The notes: generated by a model not told the origin, from the sequence alone. DNA of 64,000 bases from Collinsella sp. (GCA_018380195.1 JAGZUC010000006.1:67111-131110), one strand, 5' to 3'; counted from the first letter of the stretch, positions 41,802 through 50,813 are shown. Made by a program: numbers and translations.

Positions 41802-43714
41802 AGGGCAGGGACTTTCGGCTCATCGTCGAGCTGCGGAATGGTGCCTACCACGTTATCCGCCAGCCAATTCATCTCGACAATCTGCGTGCTCGGCAGCGGA
41901 GGGAAGCCTTCGATCTGTACCACGCCGTTCTGGCTGTGGAGCTCGCCGCCAAAGGGGTTGATGGGTCCCTCGACAATGCCGTTGCGGAGCAACTGCACGA
42001 GTTTGCGCGTCTGGTAGGGTAGGCCCGGAGCGTAACGGATGTCGATAACGCCGGAGCTCATGCCGTACCAGTAGTTGACGGCGCGCACTTGGTTGTCATC
42101 GCTGGTCTCGTCCCACGTGCCGTGCAGAAGGCTGCGAACGATGAGCTCGTAGTAACGGCCCCAGTTCCATACCGGCATGGCGATGCCGGAAACCTTGCCA
42201 TCGACCAGGCGGTGGAGTCCGTAGGCCGTGGGGTCTTCGAGCGACTTTGACATGTCAGCGCCGGTCATGACGCTCACGCCTTCGCGGCACATGGCCTCGG
42301 CAAGACCGCCGGCGGGCACATCGCCCCAGGTGAGGATAATTTGCGCACGGGGGTCGAGCAGCGAGGCGCCAATCGCAAAGGCGTTGATCTCGCTGAGTGC
42401 GCCCGAGGCGAAGACCGACGCGTGGTAACCGATGCGGTGGTTGTCCGCCATGCTGGCGGCAAGGGCGCCCAGGAGAAACTTGGCCTCGTACATCTTGCCA
42501 AAGTACGAACGGACGCTTTGATGGGGAAGGCCGATGGAGCAGTTGAGGAACCGAACCCGGGGATACTCAACGGCAGCCCTGAGCGTATATTCCATTAGGC
42601 GGTGCGAGGTCGAGAAGATGACGTTTGCTCCATGTTTGACAGCCGTTTCCACGGCGGCGTAGAACACATCCGGATCGTGACAGTCCTCAAACGCCTCGGT
42701 GCGTACGATACCGCCAAAGTGCTCATCGAGATACTGACGCCCTTGGTCGTGCAGGCTGTCCCAGCTCGACGTCGCACAGGGGAACTCATGAATAAAAGCG
42801 ATGCGCAGGGGGTTGGCCGCCGAATAGACGGTCTTGCCCATAAAGAAGTTGAGCACGCCGGAGGTGGACTTGGCGGGCGTCTCCTCCTCGTCGATGCTCG
42901 GTGCTTCGACAAGATCGACCTTGTCCTCGTCATTTTTGCCGGCAATGACCAGCTCGCGCCAAATCTTGCACAGGCGGTTTACGACGATATCCGTCGGCGT
43001 ATCCAGCAGGCGGTCCTGGTTGTACACGTTGAGGTAGACGAGCATGGCGTCGGCAGGCGTAATGTCCAGGTGGTCGCCGCCTGCGCGAAAGTAGGCGCGC
43101 TTAAAGAGCAGGAAGGTGTGGCGCAGGTAGTCGACCTTTTTCTGCGGCCATTTTTCGATAAGGTTCTGACCGAGCATCTTGGCGAGCGTTTCGTAGCTTC
43201 CCTCGCGCGAGAACTCGATCTCGTATAGGGGGCAGACGCGCCAAAACGCGCAGAACTCGCCGTACAGGCGGCTTTCGACGGAATCCCATGTGCCGGGGTA
43301 GAGACGGGTGACCTTGGCCGAAACCGTCGGAGCGTCTAGGAATTTGAGGACACTGACGCGTTTGTTGCCTTCCTGGACATAGAACCGATGCATGAACTCG
43401 GTGACGATGACGGGGTCGCGATAGCCCTCGGTCACCTGGATGTCGTAGAGGTTGGACCACTTGCGGGCGAACTCGGTGCTAAACGGAAGCAGGGGCATAA
43501 AGTTGCATGAAAAGGCGGACTGACGGCCTTTGGTGACCGTGCCGACGACCATTTCGAGCGGAATATCCCTTAGGCCGACATTCTCTCGCTGACCTAAGGG
43601 GAGCTGAGCAACCAAACTGTCGAGGTCCGTGAGGTACGGGTGCTCGCTTTGGCTGATGGCGCGACGGCGTCCCTGCTCGCCGCGCTTGCGTGCTTGACGA
43701 TAGGCCTCTTCCAT
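41798..43714 (-). CDS. Cytosolic BMP/PnrA-like ligand-binding protein with a ParB-like N-domain
   Basis: 638 residues with no signal peptide. Residues about 300-600 match the BMP (PnrA-like) family of nucleoside-binding ABC transporter proteins: PLRIAFIHEFP, HGANVIFSTSHRLMEY, SYFGKMYEAKFLLGALAASM, HRIGYHAS, GADMSKSL. The front half is different: LYDIQVTEGYRDPVIVTEFMHRFYVQEGNKRVSVLKF (about 92-127) resembles the ParB/Srx fold with its EGNKRVSV loop, followed by a helical stretch. A binding protein without export signal and fused to such a domain points to an intracellular sensor. Function is inferred only; it is paired with the metallophosphoesterase. Confidence 0.7.
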   Translation of the reverse strand: MEEAYRQARKRGEQGRRRAISQSEHPYLTDLDSLVAQLPLGQRENVGLRDIPLEMVVGTVTKGRQSAFSCNFMPLLPFSTEFARKWSNLYDIQVTEGYRDPVIVTEFMHRFYVQEGNKRVSVLKFLDAPTVSAKVTRLYPGTWDSVESRLYGEFCAFWRVCPLYEIEFSREGSYETLAKMLGQNLIEKWPQKKVDYLRHTFLLFKRAYFRAGGDHLDITPADAMLVYLNVYNQDRLLDTPTDIVVNRLCKIWRELVIAGKNDEDKVDLVEAPSIDEEETPAKSTSGVLNFFMGKTVYSAANPLRIAFIHEFPCATSSWDSLHDQGRQYLDEHFGGIVRTEAFEDCHDPDVFYAAVETAVKHGANVIFSTSHRLMEYTLRAAVEYPRVRFLNCSIGLPHQSVRSYFGKMYEAKFLLGALAASMADNHRIGYHASVFASGALSEINAFAIGASLLDPRAQIILTWGDVPAGGLAEAMCREGVSVMTGADMSKSLEDPTAYGLHRLVDGKVSGIAMPVWNWGRYYELIVRSLLHGTWDETSDDNQVRAVNYWYGMSSGVIDIRYAPGLPYQTRKLVQLLRNGIVEGPINPFGGELHSQNGVVQIEGFPPLPSTQIVEMNWLADNVVGTIPQLDDEPKVPAL

Positions 43715-43770
43715 GGTGTCTACTCCCTTAGTCGTTTAAACAACGATATGAACCATGGTACCACGATGCG

Positions 43771-43809
43771 AAACCACCACAAAGGTGCCTGTCCCCTTTG
43801 TGGTGGTTT
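43771..43809. repeat. CCACCACAAAGG palindrome, copy 1
   Basis: 15-bp arms AAACCACCACAAAGG and CCTTTGTGGTGGTTT around TGCCTGTCC. The right arm overlaps the mscS stop codon (43808-43810). Confidence 0.85.
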
Positions 43810-44575
43810 AGGCGATGATGGGGGCGATGGCACGAATGCAGGCGTCGGCTGCCGTAAAAGTGGTGCTATCGTCGCTGACGATAAAGATGATTTTGCCCTT
43901 AACGCCAAAGTCGCCGATCTCGCTAAAGAGCACGTACGGCTCCTTGTCAAAGCCAGAGATGGGCGAGACGGCCGTTTTGGTTGCGCTCGTGAGCTCGTCT
44001 GCCAGCGCGTCAAGGGAAGCCCACTTAGACGTGTCCTTTACGGCAACGGGCACGGCCACGCGCCCAAAGGGCATCAGATGCACGAGCGTGTTCTTGGAGA
44101 TGTTGGAGTTGGGCACAATGATGGTCTGCCCGCAGGCGTCCTCGATGGTTGTGTGACGCCAGGTGATATCTTGGACCACGCCGGATACGCCGCCGACCTC
44201 GATATTGTCGCCGGGTTTGATGATGCCCATAAAGGTCACCTGCATGCCGCCGATAAGGTTTGACAGCGTGTCCTGAAAGCCGAGCGAGATGGCGATGCCG
44301 CCGACGCCAAGAGCGGCGACGAGCGCGTTTGCGTTAATGCCAAAGCAGTTGTCGAGGATAAAGCTGCCGCCAATCATCCAGATGACGGCGCGTGCGATGT
44401 TGATGAAGATACTCGATGCCGGAAGCGGGTTATCGTCTCGGTTAAGCAGATGGTTCAGGGTCTTGGATACGACCTTGGCGGCGACGGCGGTGCCTATCGC
44501 CAAGATGACGGCCCAGATGATGTTGTGGACCCATCGTTGTGCAAAGAAATGAAGAATCGGCTCAAACAATTCCAT
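43808..44575 (-). CDS. mscS: Small-conductance mechanosensitive channel
   Basis: 255-residue MscS-type channel. There are three N-terminal membrane segments (about 15-40, 58-80, 90-118); the pore helix is ANALVAALGVGGIAISLGFQDTLSNLIGG, with the Gly/Ala packing pattern. A beta domain follows: IKPGDNIEVGGVSGVVQDITWRHTTI, VPNSNISKNTLVHL. ATG 44575 has AGGAGG upstream; the longer open frame to 44773 runs through a terminator and was rejected. Releases solutes on osmotic down-shock. It is slightly shorter than E. coli MscS (286). Confidence 0.93.
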   Translation of the reverse strand: MELFEPILHFFAQRWVHNIIWAVILAIGTAVAAKVVSKTLNHLLNRDDNPLPASSIFINIARAVIWMIGGSFILDNCFGINANALVAALGVGGIAISLGFQDTLSNLIGGMQVTFMGIIKPGDNIEVGGVSGVVQDITWRHTTIEDACGQTIIVPNSNISKNTLVHLMPFGRVAVPVAVKDTSKWASLDALADELTSATKTAVSPISGFDKEPYVLFSEIGDFGVKGKIIFIVSDDSTTFTAADACIRAIAPIIA

Positions 44576-44619
44576 GTAGGGAAAACCTCCTAATGATCGT
44601 TCAACCATGATACCCACCA

Positions 44620-44653
44620 AGAAGCCCGTCCGATCAAATTCGGACGGGCTTCT
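44620..44653 (-). terminator. Terminator after the 5'-nucleotidase gene
   Basis: AGAAGCCCGTCCGA and TCGGACGGGCTTCT, perfect 14-bp stem, short T-run on the minus strand. Confidence 0.8.
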
Positions 44654-44705
44654 GTGCTCGATATAAGGTTTACGCGGCGGGGCTGTAAGGCCCGGACGAT
44701 GCAGC

Positions 44706-46724
44706 TTAGCGTCGACGCTTCCAGATAATGCCGAGCATGATGACGATGATGCCGCCGATAAGGCACGCGCCAACTACTGCCAGCGTGCGGTCTCCCGTTG
44801 CGGCGAGCTTACCGGTCGTCTTCTTGGTGATGACCTTCGTGGTCGTCGTGTCCGTCTTAGGCGAGGGCTTAGGCGTCGGGGCCGGTGTGGGCGTGGGGTC
44901 CACGGCTGCGGAGCCGAAGCTGATGGTGCCGGCGAGCCCGGCCATCTTGCTCTCCCAGCTGTCTTGCCCGATCAGCGCCCTCAGCGCCGCCTCGCACGTG
45001 CCCCACTCGGTGTACTTGGTGGCGTGTGCAAAGGTGGGAAAGTCGGTCGTGTTGGTAATGATGTAGTTGTTGGTGGCGACGGTATAGGTCTTGGCGGGGT
45101 CGAGCGTGCTGCCGTCCTTGGCAAGTGTGGCACTCACAATGCGCTTGCCTTCGGGCTGCGTCCAATCAATCGTCACGTTGATGCCGCCAAAGGAGAGAAC
45201 GCTGCCAGAGTCATCGCGCCACTTGTACTTGTCTTGCGCCTCCTGCTCGGTATGGCCGGCTGCCACGTAGGCTTGCTGAAGCTCGTAGCTGTGATTGCAC
45301 TCGTCGCTGATCTGCAGTGAGTGCTCGAGTGCTGTCAGGAAGTCCGCGCCGGTCATGGTCCAGGTCTCCACGGTGTTGCCGTAGGGCGAGATAGCGATGA
45401 CGTTGCCGGCAGTCACATCGCCCGCAGCGATGCCGCCGCGGATGCCACCCGCGTTCTCGATGGCAAGGTCTGCGCCCGTCAGGGCAAGATAGGAGCCGCA
45501 GATCACATGTCCGATGGTCTGGGCCTTGGTGGTGTCGCCCTCCTTGCTGGGGCGGAAATCGGTGGTGCGCACCATCTCCCAGCCGTGCGTGCCAGATGCG
45601 TTCTCGCCGTAGAAATAATTGGTAGAGCTCGTGCCGAGCACCTCGCTCGATGCGGCGCTAAAGGCATCGTCGAGCGGCTTGATCTTGTTGTCGTGGACCT
45701 CATCAAGGATGCTCTGATAGGTGGAGCCCTTGTTGGGATCGGTCAAAAGAACGTTTACATCCTTGGCGGTATAGAGCTTCTCGTCGCTTTTGCCTGCGTA
45801 TACCGCTACCGTGTCATCGTCGGTGCTTTCGGTGCCCTTGGTGTCGTACTCGTAGGGGATGGAAGGCAGTCCCACCTCGGCAAAGGCGCTGCCTGCCTCG
45901 ACAACGTGGATTGTCTTGCCGTCGGCTCCCGTCACCTTCTCGTTAAGGTTGATGTGCTCGTGGCCTGCGATAAGGGCATCGACGCCACGGAGCCGCGTGG
46001 CAAAGGTCTTGGCGTCGAGCGTGTGCGCGATACACACAACAACATCGCAGCCCTCCTTGCGCAGCTGCTCTGCCTCGGCATTGATGGCGTTCGCGGCACT
46101 CGAGAAGCTGGTGCCCGCGACTAGGTCTGCACGCAGCGAGGAGCCAAGCGACTCATCCATGGCTCCTACAACGCCGACCTTGATTTGGTAGGCGAACGTT
46201 GAGTGACTTTCACTGTCCTCCCAGGTGCGGTTGAGCGTCTTCATGATGCTCGAGCTCCATACGCCGCTCGTAGACTTCGCGTTCGCGCAGAGCATGGCGA
46301 AGGACGTGCCGGTGGTGCTGTAACCGGTCATGGTGCGGAGTTTGTCCGCGCCATAGCTCCAATCGTGGTTGCCCGGCGTGGTCGCGTCGTAGCCGTCGGC
46401 GTAGAAGGTGTCCATGAGCTCGGCGATGCTCTTGCCCTCGCTCATAGTGGCAAAGGACTGCCCGTGGAAGGTATCGCCCGCATCGAGCAGAAGATCGGGG
46501 GCGCTGCCTTGGGCGCTGTAGAGAACCGCCAGTCCGTCAAAGCCCACAGTGCTTGCGTTGTAGCTGTACTTGTAGCTGCCGTGGATGTCGTTGGTTTGCA
46601 TGACGGTCACAGAGCCGTCAATAGCGGCGGGCAGGTTCCCCGCGAAAGCGAGGCTTGGGATGCCTGCGAGCGCGCCGGCAAACAACGAGACGGTTAACGC
46701 AAGGCGGGGGACGAGTCTTTTCAT
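44706..46724 (-). CDS. Secreted, sortase-anchored 5'-nucleotidase/2',3'-cyclic phosphodiesterase
   Basis: 672-residue cell-surface enzyme. A signal peptide (MKRLVPRLALTVSLFAGALAG, ending near AFAG) is followed by a metallophosphatase domain with VMQTNDIHGS, LLLDAGDTFHG, TPGNHDWSYG and GHEHINL. The C-terminal nucleotidase domain (about 370-590) holds IENAGGIRGGIAAG and ISPYGNTVETWTMTG. After a Pro/Thr/Lys wall-spanning stretch the end is LAATGD, a membrane helix and KRRR, the pattern of a sortase signal with LAxTG in place of LPxTG. AAGGAGA precedes ATG 46724. Likely scavenges nucleosides outside the cell. Confidence 0.88.
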   Translation of the reverse strand: MKRLVPRLALTVSLFAGALAGIPSLAFAGNLPAAIDGSVTVMQTNDIHGSYKYSYNASTVGFDGLAVLYSAQGSAPDLLLDAGDTFHGQSFATMSEGKSIAELMDTFYADGYDATTPGNHDWSYGADKLRTMTGYSTTGTSFAMLCANAKSTSGVWSSSIMKTLNRTWEDSESHSTFAYQIKVGVVGAMDESLGSSLRADLVAGTSFSSAANAINAEAEQLRKEGCDVVVCIAHTLDAKTFATRLRGVDALIAGHEHINLNEKVTGADGKTIHVVEAGSAFAEVGLPSIPYEYDTKGTESTDDDTVAVYAGKSDEKLYTAKDVNVLLTDPNKGSTYQSILDEVHDNKIKPLDDAFSAASSEVLGTSSTNYFYGENASGTHGWEMVRTTDFRPSKEGDTTKAQTIGHVICGSYLALTGADLAIENAGGIRGGIAAGDVTAGNVIAISPYGNTVETWTMTGADFLTALEHSLQISDECNHSYELQQAYVAAGHTEQEAQDKYKWRDDSGSVLSFGGINVTIDWTQPEGKRIVSATLAKDGSTLDPAKTYTVATNNYIITNTTDFPTFAHATKYTEWGTCEAALRALIGQDSWESKMAGLAGTISFGSAAVDPTPTPAPTPKPSPKTDTTTTKVITKKTTGKLAATGDRTLAVVGACLIGGIIVIMLGIIWKRRR

Positions 46725-46746
46725 GGCAGTCTCCTTAGTTCTTAAC

Positions 46747-46788
46747 AAAAACCACCACAAAGGTGCCTGTCTCCTTTGTGGTGGTTTT
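46747..46788. repeat. CCACCACAAAGG palindrome, copy 2
   Basis: Arms AAAACCACCACAAAGG and CCTTTGTGGTGGTTTT around TGCCTGTCT. It differs from copy 1 by one loop base and one extra arm pair. It lies 8 bases from the stop of the next minus-strand gene. Confidence 0.85.
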
Positions 46789-46796
46789 CTAAGTCG

Positions 46797-47591
46797 TTAG
46801 CTCAGCAGCATGCGGTCGTTGGCGAGCTCGCCGCCCGAGACCTCCTCGAACTTCTGCAGTAGGTCGGCGACGGTAAGCGACTTCTTTTCATCGCCCGCCA
46901 CGTCGTAGATCACGTGGCCCTCGTGCATCATGATCAGACGGTTGCCCAGACGGATGGCGTCGTTCATGTTGTGCGTGACCATGAGCGTGGTCAGGTGGTT
47001 CTCGTCGACAATCTCCTCGGTCAGGTTGAGCACCTTAGAGGCCGTCTTGGGGTCGAGGGCCGCGGTGTGCTCGTCGAGCAGCAGCAGGCGCGGCCTGGTG
47101 AGCGTGGCCATCAGCAGGGTGAGTGCCTGGCGCTGGCCGCCCGAGAGCAGGCCGACCTTGGCGTTGAGACGCGTGTCCAGACCAAGGTCCAGGCGCTTGA
47201 GCAGCTCAACGTACTCATCTTTCTCGGCCTTGGTGACGCCCCACGAAAGGCCGCGACGCTGGCCGCGACGCTTGGCGAGGGCCAGGTTCTCGGCGATCTG
47301 CATGTCGGCAGCGGTACCGCGCATGGGGTCCTGAAACACGCGGCCCAGGTACTTGGCGCGCTGCGACTCGCTCAGGCGCGAGATGTCGGTGCCGTCGAGC
47401 TCAATAACGCCCGAATCGAGCGGGTACACGCCGGCGATCATGTTGAGCAGCGTGGACTTGCCGGCGCCGTTGCCGCCGATCACGGTTACAAAGTCGCCGT
47501 CATTCAGGGTGAGGTCGACGCCGGTGAGCGCGCGCTTCTCGGTGACGGTGCCCTTGTTAAAGGTCTTCTTGACGTGCGAGAGCTTAAGCAT
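46797..47591 (-). CDS. ABC transporter ATPase (TrpZ-like)
   Basis: 264 residues. Walker A GGNGAGKSTLL, Q-loop FQDP, signature LSGGQRQAL, Walker B LLLLDEHTAALD and switch histidine VTHN are all present. The GMP-type VFQDPMRGTAADMQIAENLALA is typical for the family that works with the LivH-like permease and a TrpX-type binding protein. ATG 47591 is preferred (GGGAG 9 bases upstream, inside the permease gene end); ATG 47600 touches the ribosome site. It overlaps the permease gene by 8 bases. Confidence 0.88.
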   Translation of the reverse strand: MLKLSHVKKTFNKGTVTEKRALTGVDLTLNDGDFVTVIGGNGAGKSTLLNMIAGVYPLDSGVIELDGTDISRLSESQRAKYLGRVFQDPMRGTAADMQIAENLALAKRRGQRRGLSWGVTKAEKDEYVELLKRLDLGLDTRLNAKVGLLSGGQRQALTLLMATLTRPRLLLLDEHTAALDPKTASKVLNLTEEIVDENHLTTLMVTHNMNDAIRLGNRLIMMHEGHVIYDVAGDEKKSLTVADLLQKFEEVSGGELANDRMLLS

Positions 47592-48507
47592 CTGCCTCAT
47601 CTCCCTTCGTGTAGGAGCTGCGGAGCTTATAGCGCTCCCAAACCACGGGCACGCACAGGGCCACGGCGACGATCACGGCGGAGAGTAGCTTCATGTCGTT
47701 GGCGTCCATGCCCAGCTGCAGCACGATGGCGCGGATAAGGAAGTACACCACGGAGCCAAAGACGGCGGAGGCAAGACGGACGCTAAACTGCGTGAGGCCG
47801 CCGGGCAGCAGGCGACCGAGCACCTCGCCGATGACGATGGCGGCAAGACCGATAACGATGGCGCCGGTGCCCATGCCGATGTCGGCATACTTCTGGCTCT
47901 GGCAGATGAGCGCACCCGAAAGGCCAATGAGGGCGTTGGAGAGCACGAGGGCGATCATTTTGGTGGTGTTGGTGTTAACGCCCAGGGCGCGGATCATGTA
48001 CTCGTTGTTGCCGGTGGCACGCAGCGCCGAGCCGATCTCGGTGCCAAAGAACCAGTACAGGATGGCGACGATGGCCACGGCCAGCACAATGCCTAGGATA
48101 ATGGCAACAGTGGACTGCGGCAGGCCCGTCATGTTGCTGACGGATGAGAAGATAGTGCCCTTGGCAAGGATGGGCGTGTTGGACTTGCCCATGATGCGCA
48201 GGTTGATGGACCACAGACTGATCTGCGTAAGGATTCCGGCGAGGATTGCGGGAATCTCAAAGACGGTGGTCAAGATGCCCGTGACGGCGCCCGCGATGGC
48301 GCCGGCGCACATGCCGGCCAGCACGGCGAGCAAGGGGTCGACGTTATTGTTGACGATGAGCACGGCGCAGACACAGCCGCCGAGGGCAAAGCTGCCGTCG
48401 CAGGTCATATCGGGGATGTCGAGCAGGCGGAACGTGATAAACACGCCAAGCACCATGATGCCCCAGAGGACGCCCTGCGAAACGGCGCCCTGCAATGCAA
48501 TGAGCAT
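47584..48507 (-). CDS. ABC transporter permease (TrpY-like)
   Basis: 307-residue membrane protein with about eight helices, of the LivH-like permease class: GVLWGIMVLGVFITFRLLDIPDMTCDGSFALGG, FGTEIGSALRATGNNEYMIRALGVNT and LIGLSGALICQSQKYADIGMGTGAIVIGLAAIVIGE. This form is seen with pfam04392 binding proteins, for example the TrpXYZ tryptophan uptake system of streptococci. AGGAGG lies before ATG 48507. Substrate (Trp, Tyr or another small molecule) is not proved. Confidence 0.87.
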   Translation of the reverse strand: MLIALQGAVSQGVLWGIMVLGVFITFRLLDIPDMTCDGSFALGGCVCAVLIVNNNVDPLLAVLAGMCAGAIAGAVTGILTTVFEIPAILAGILTQISLWSINLRIMGKSNTPILAKGTIFSSVSNMTGLPQSTVAIILGIVLAVAIVAILYWFFGTEIGSALRATGNNEYMIRALGVNTNTTKMIALVLSNALIGLSGALICQSQKYADIGMGTGAIVIGLAAIVIGEVLGRLLPGGLTQFSVRLASAVFGSVVYFLIRAIVLQLGMDANDMKLLSAVIVAVALCVPVVWERYKLRSSYTKGDEADA

Positions 48508-48611
48508 GCTTCATACCTCCTAGGATAGGGTGGACACGTGTTTTTCCATAATAGCGGTACCAATGCATAAAAGAGCGGTGGACAGATGTTTTGTTTTACC
48601 TGAAACAAGCA

Positions 48612-48640
48612 GGGCGAACGCCGGCCTTTAGCGTTCGCCC
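48612..48640 (-). terminator. Internal terminator-like hairpin between binding-protein and permease genes
   Basis: GGGCGAACGC and GCGTTCGCCC around 9 bases. On the minus strand TGCTTGTTT follows. Partial termination here would give more binding protein than permease. Confidence 0.65.
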
Positions 48641-48711
48641 CAATGACTCAGATATTGAATAACGCAGCAGTGGCGCGCGTGCGGGCCCTAGACGCGTTAC
48701 CGCGCATGGCG

Positions 48712-49692
48712 CTACGCGTCCAGGGCGGAAAGGTCGATACCCAGAGCCTCGGCCATCTCTTCGTTCTTGACGACGACCAGGTCCTTGCTCGAGAGATGCT
48801 TGATCGGCATATCCTCGGGCTTGGCCTCGCCCTTCAAGATCTTGACGGCCATCTCGCCTGCAGCGTAGCCCAGGTCCTCGTAGTTGATGGAGAGGGTGAA
48901 CAGACCGCCGGCCTTGCACATGCCCTCCTCGCCAGTCACGAAGGGGAGCTTGTTCTCCTTGCAGATCTGGCCGACCTGCGAGGCACCCGCGGCGATGGTG
49001 TTGTCGGTGGGGGAGTACAGCGCGTCGACCTTGCCCACGGCAGACTCGACGACGGACTGAATCTCGTTGGAGCTCGAGACGGTGAAGTCAGTGTACTCGA
49101 GGCCCAGCTTGTCGAGTTCCTTCTTGGCGGCCTTGATCTGGACGTCGGAGTTGGACTCGGCGGTGCAGTAGAGCAGGCCGACCTTCTTAACGTCGGGCAG
49201 GACCTTCTGCATCATCTCGAGCTGCTCGGCGACCGGGGTGAGGTCGGAAGCGCCCGTGACGTTGGTGCCGGGCTTGTCGTTGTCCTGGACCAGGCCGGAA
49301 GCGGCGTAGTCGGTGATGGCGCAGCCAACGATGGGGATATCAGCGGTGGCGCCGGCGGCAGCCTGCGCGGCGGGCGTAGCGATGGCATAGATCAGGTTGA
49401 CGCCGTCGCCTACGAACTTGTCGGCAATGGACTTACACGTGGACTGGTCGTTCTGGGCGTTCTTCTGGTCGATCTTGACCTTGAGACCGCTCTTCTTGAT
49501 GGCCTTGACGAAGCCGTCGTTGGCGGCATCGAGCGCGGAGTGCTCGGTGAGCTGCAGAACGCCGATGGTGTAGTCGGAACCGGCGGCAGCGGAGCCGGAA
49601 CCAGAGTTGCCGCCGCATCCGGCGAGCGGAGCGAGCGCGAGCAGGCCAGCGGAGACCAGAAGGCTCCTGCGGCTGATGGTGATGTCCTTCAT
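48712..49692 (-). CDS. ABC transporter substrate-binding lipoprotein (TrpX-like)
   Basis: 326 residues of the pfam04392 class: YTIGVLQLTEHSALDAANDGFVKAIKKSG, IPIVGCAITDYAASGLV, NVTGASDLTPVAEQLEMM, DALYSPTDNTIAAG. The N-terminus has SRRSLLVSAGLLALAPLAGC: a twin-arginine motif followed by a lipobox (LAGC), so export through Tat and lipid anchoring are both likely. ATG 49692 follows GGGGG. In pairing with the two genes downstream it forms a full importer. An inverted repeat TGCACT/AGTGCA at 49728-49746 lies in its leader. Confidence 0.88.
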   Translation of the reverse strand: MKDITISRRSLLVSAGLLALAPLAGCGGNSGSGSAAAGSDYTIGVLQLTEHSALDAANDGFVKAIKKSGLKVKIDQKNAQNDQSTCKSIADKFVGDGVNLIYAIATPAAQAAAGATADIPIVGCAITDYAASGLVQDNDKPGTNVTGASDLTPVAEQLEMMQKVLPDVKKVGLLYCTAESNSDVQIKAAKKELDKLGLEYTDFTVSSSNEIQSVVESAVGKVDALYSPTDNTIAAGASQVGQICKENKLPFVTGEEGMCKAGGLFTLSINYEDLGYAAGEMAVKILKGEAKPEDMPIKHLSSKDLVVVKNEEMAEALGIDLSALDA

Positions 49693-49851
49693 ATCATTAC
49701 CCCCAGTATAAAAATGGCTGGAAACACTGCACTGGGACAAAGTGCAAGTGGAACTATAGTAGCGCTGATGTCCATTTTTACAACAGCCTGGCGGGTTTTT
49801 AATACAGAATCGGATGGGCGGTACGGGTAGTCGAATGGGCGGCGGAGGGTC

Positions 49852-50637
49852 TTATGCGGCGGAGGAGGCGTCGTCCTCGTCCAAGGCGGCGAAGAGCTTC
49901 TTGCCGTCGAGCAGGCGCGTGCTGACGTTTCTCATACGGGCGATCTCGACGGTGCGCAGCGTATCGTCGGTGCCTCGGGTGTCGTAGACCGTTCCCAGCA
50001 GATACGAGATGCCATCGCGCTGCCTGATGGCAAAGGGACGGAGTGTCATCCGTGCTGCTTCGGTTTCGCCGCGTGTCGTGACGCTCGAAATATCAAAACT
50101 CACCGTGGTTCCGTGGTCGATGGCCTGCTCGACGAGCTCGCACGTGTCGATGCGCTTGATGGGCGTGCGTGTTGCCTTGGTAGCCTTGCTGCCTGCGCTT
50201 GGAGCGGGTTCGGGTGTATCGAGGTAGCCGCGAACGTCGGCGCTCGCCATGGCAACTAAGTGCTGCGCCATGCTCTTGCGGATAGCGATAGGCGTGGAGC
50301 GGTTGCGCATGACCATACCGTGGAGCCGGATGATCTCTTCATCGGTGAGCGGGCGGGTAAGAAGTTTGTAGCCCACGCCGCGTTTGTACTCAATTTCGTA
50401 TCCGGCATGGCGAAGCGCGGAGATGGCGGTGTAGATGCTGCGCCGCGCCGCCGAGATGGGCATGCGGGCGGGGTCGTCGGGATGGGCGAGGCGCCGGATC
50501 AACTCATCGGAAAGCATGGCCTTGTCCTCGCCGGTGTTTTCGCTTAATAGTTGCAGGATGCGAACGGCGCGATAGGCTGCCATCGAGGCGGCGCCTCTAG
50601 TCGTGGTGTCGTAGGTTTCAACAGCGGCTTCGGTCAT
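49852..50637 (-). CDS. WYL-type transcription regulator
   Basis: 261 residues. The N-terminal winged helix (about 20-105) has RAVRILQLLSENTGEDKAMLSDELIRRL and RRSIYTAISALRHAGYEIEYKRGVGYKL. The C-terminal half has a WYL-like beta core, DGISYLLGTVYDTRGTDDTLRTVEIARM. WYL proteins sense ligands such as nucleotides. ATG 50637 (AAGGA 10 bases upstream) is preferred to GTG 50646. It stands alone and is transcribed in the same direction as the ABC genes, but nothing ties it to them. Confidence 0.8.
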   Translation of the reverse strand: MTEAAVETYDTTTRGAASMAAYRAVRILQLLSENTGEDKAMLSDELIRRLAHPDDPARMPISAARRSIYTAISALRHAGYEIEYKRGVGYKLLTRPLTDEEIIRLHGMVMRNRSTPIAIRKSMAQHLVAMASADVRGYLDTPEPAPSAGSKATKATRTPIKRIDTCELVEQAIDHGTTVSFDISSVTTRGETEAARMTLRPFAIRQRDGISYLLGTVYDTRGTDDTLRTVEIARMRNVSTRLLDGKKLFAALDEDDASSAA

Positions 50638-50813
50638 GGTGTCCACGTCCTTTCCGTTTTGGGTGGCGACGGTATGGAGCCTAGGACGTGGGGCTTTCCC
50701 AGGGGCGCAGGGCGCTCTGGGCGGTCGGTAGTCGTCGGCAAACGGCGGGTCGAGTTTTCAACAGCCCTGCTCAACTGACCAAAAACTTGCCAAAAGCTTG
50801 ACGGATGCTGTTG

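Noticed and set aside
44576..44773. N-terminal extension of mscS
   Set aside because: It reads through the terminator at 44620-44653; ATG 44575 has AGGAGG.
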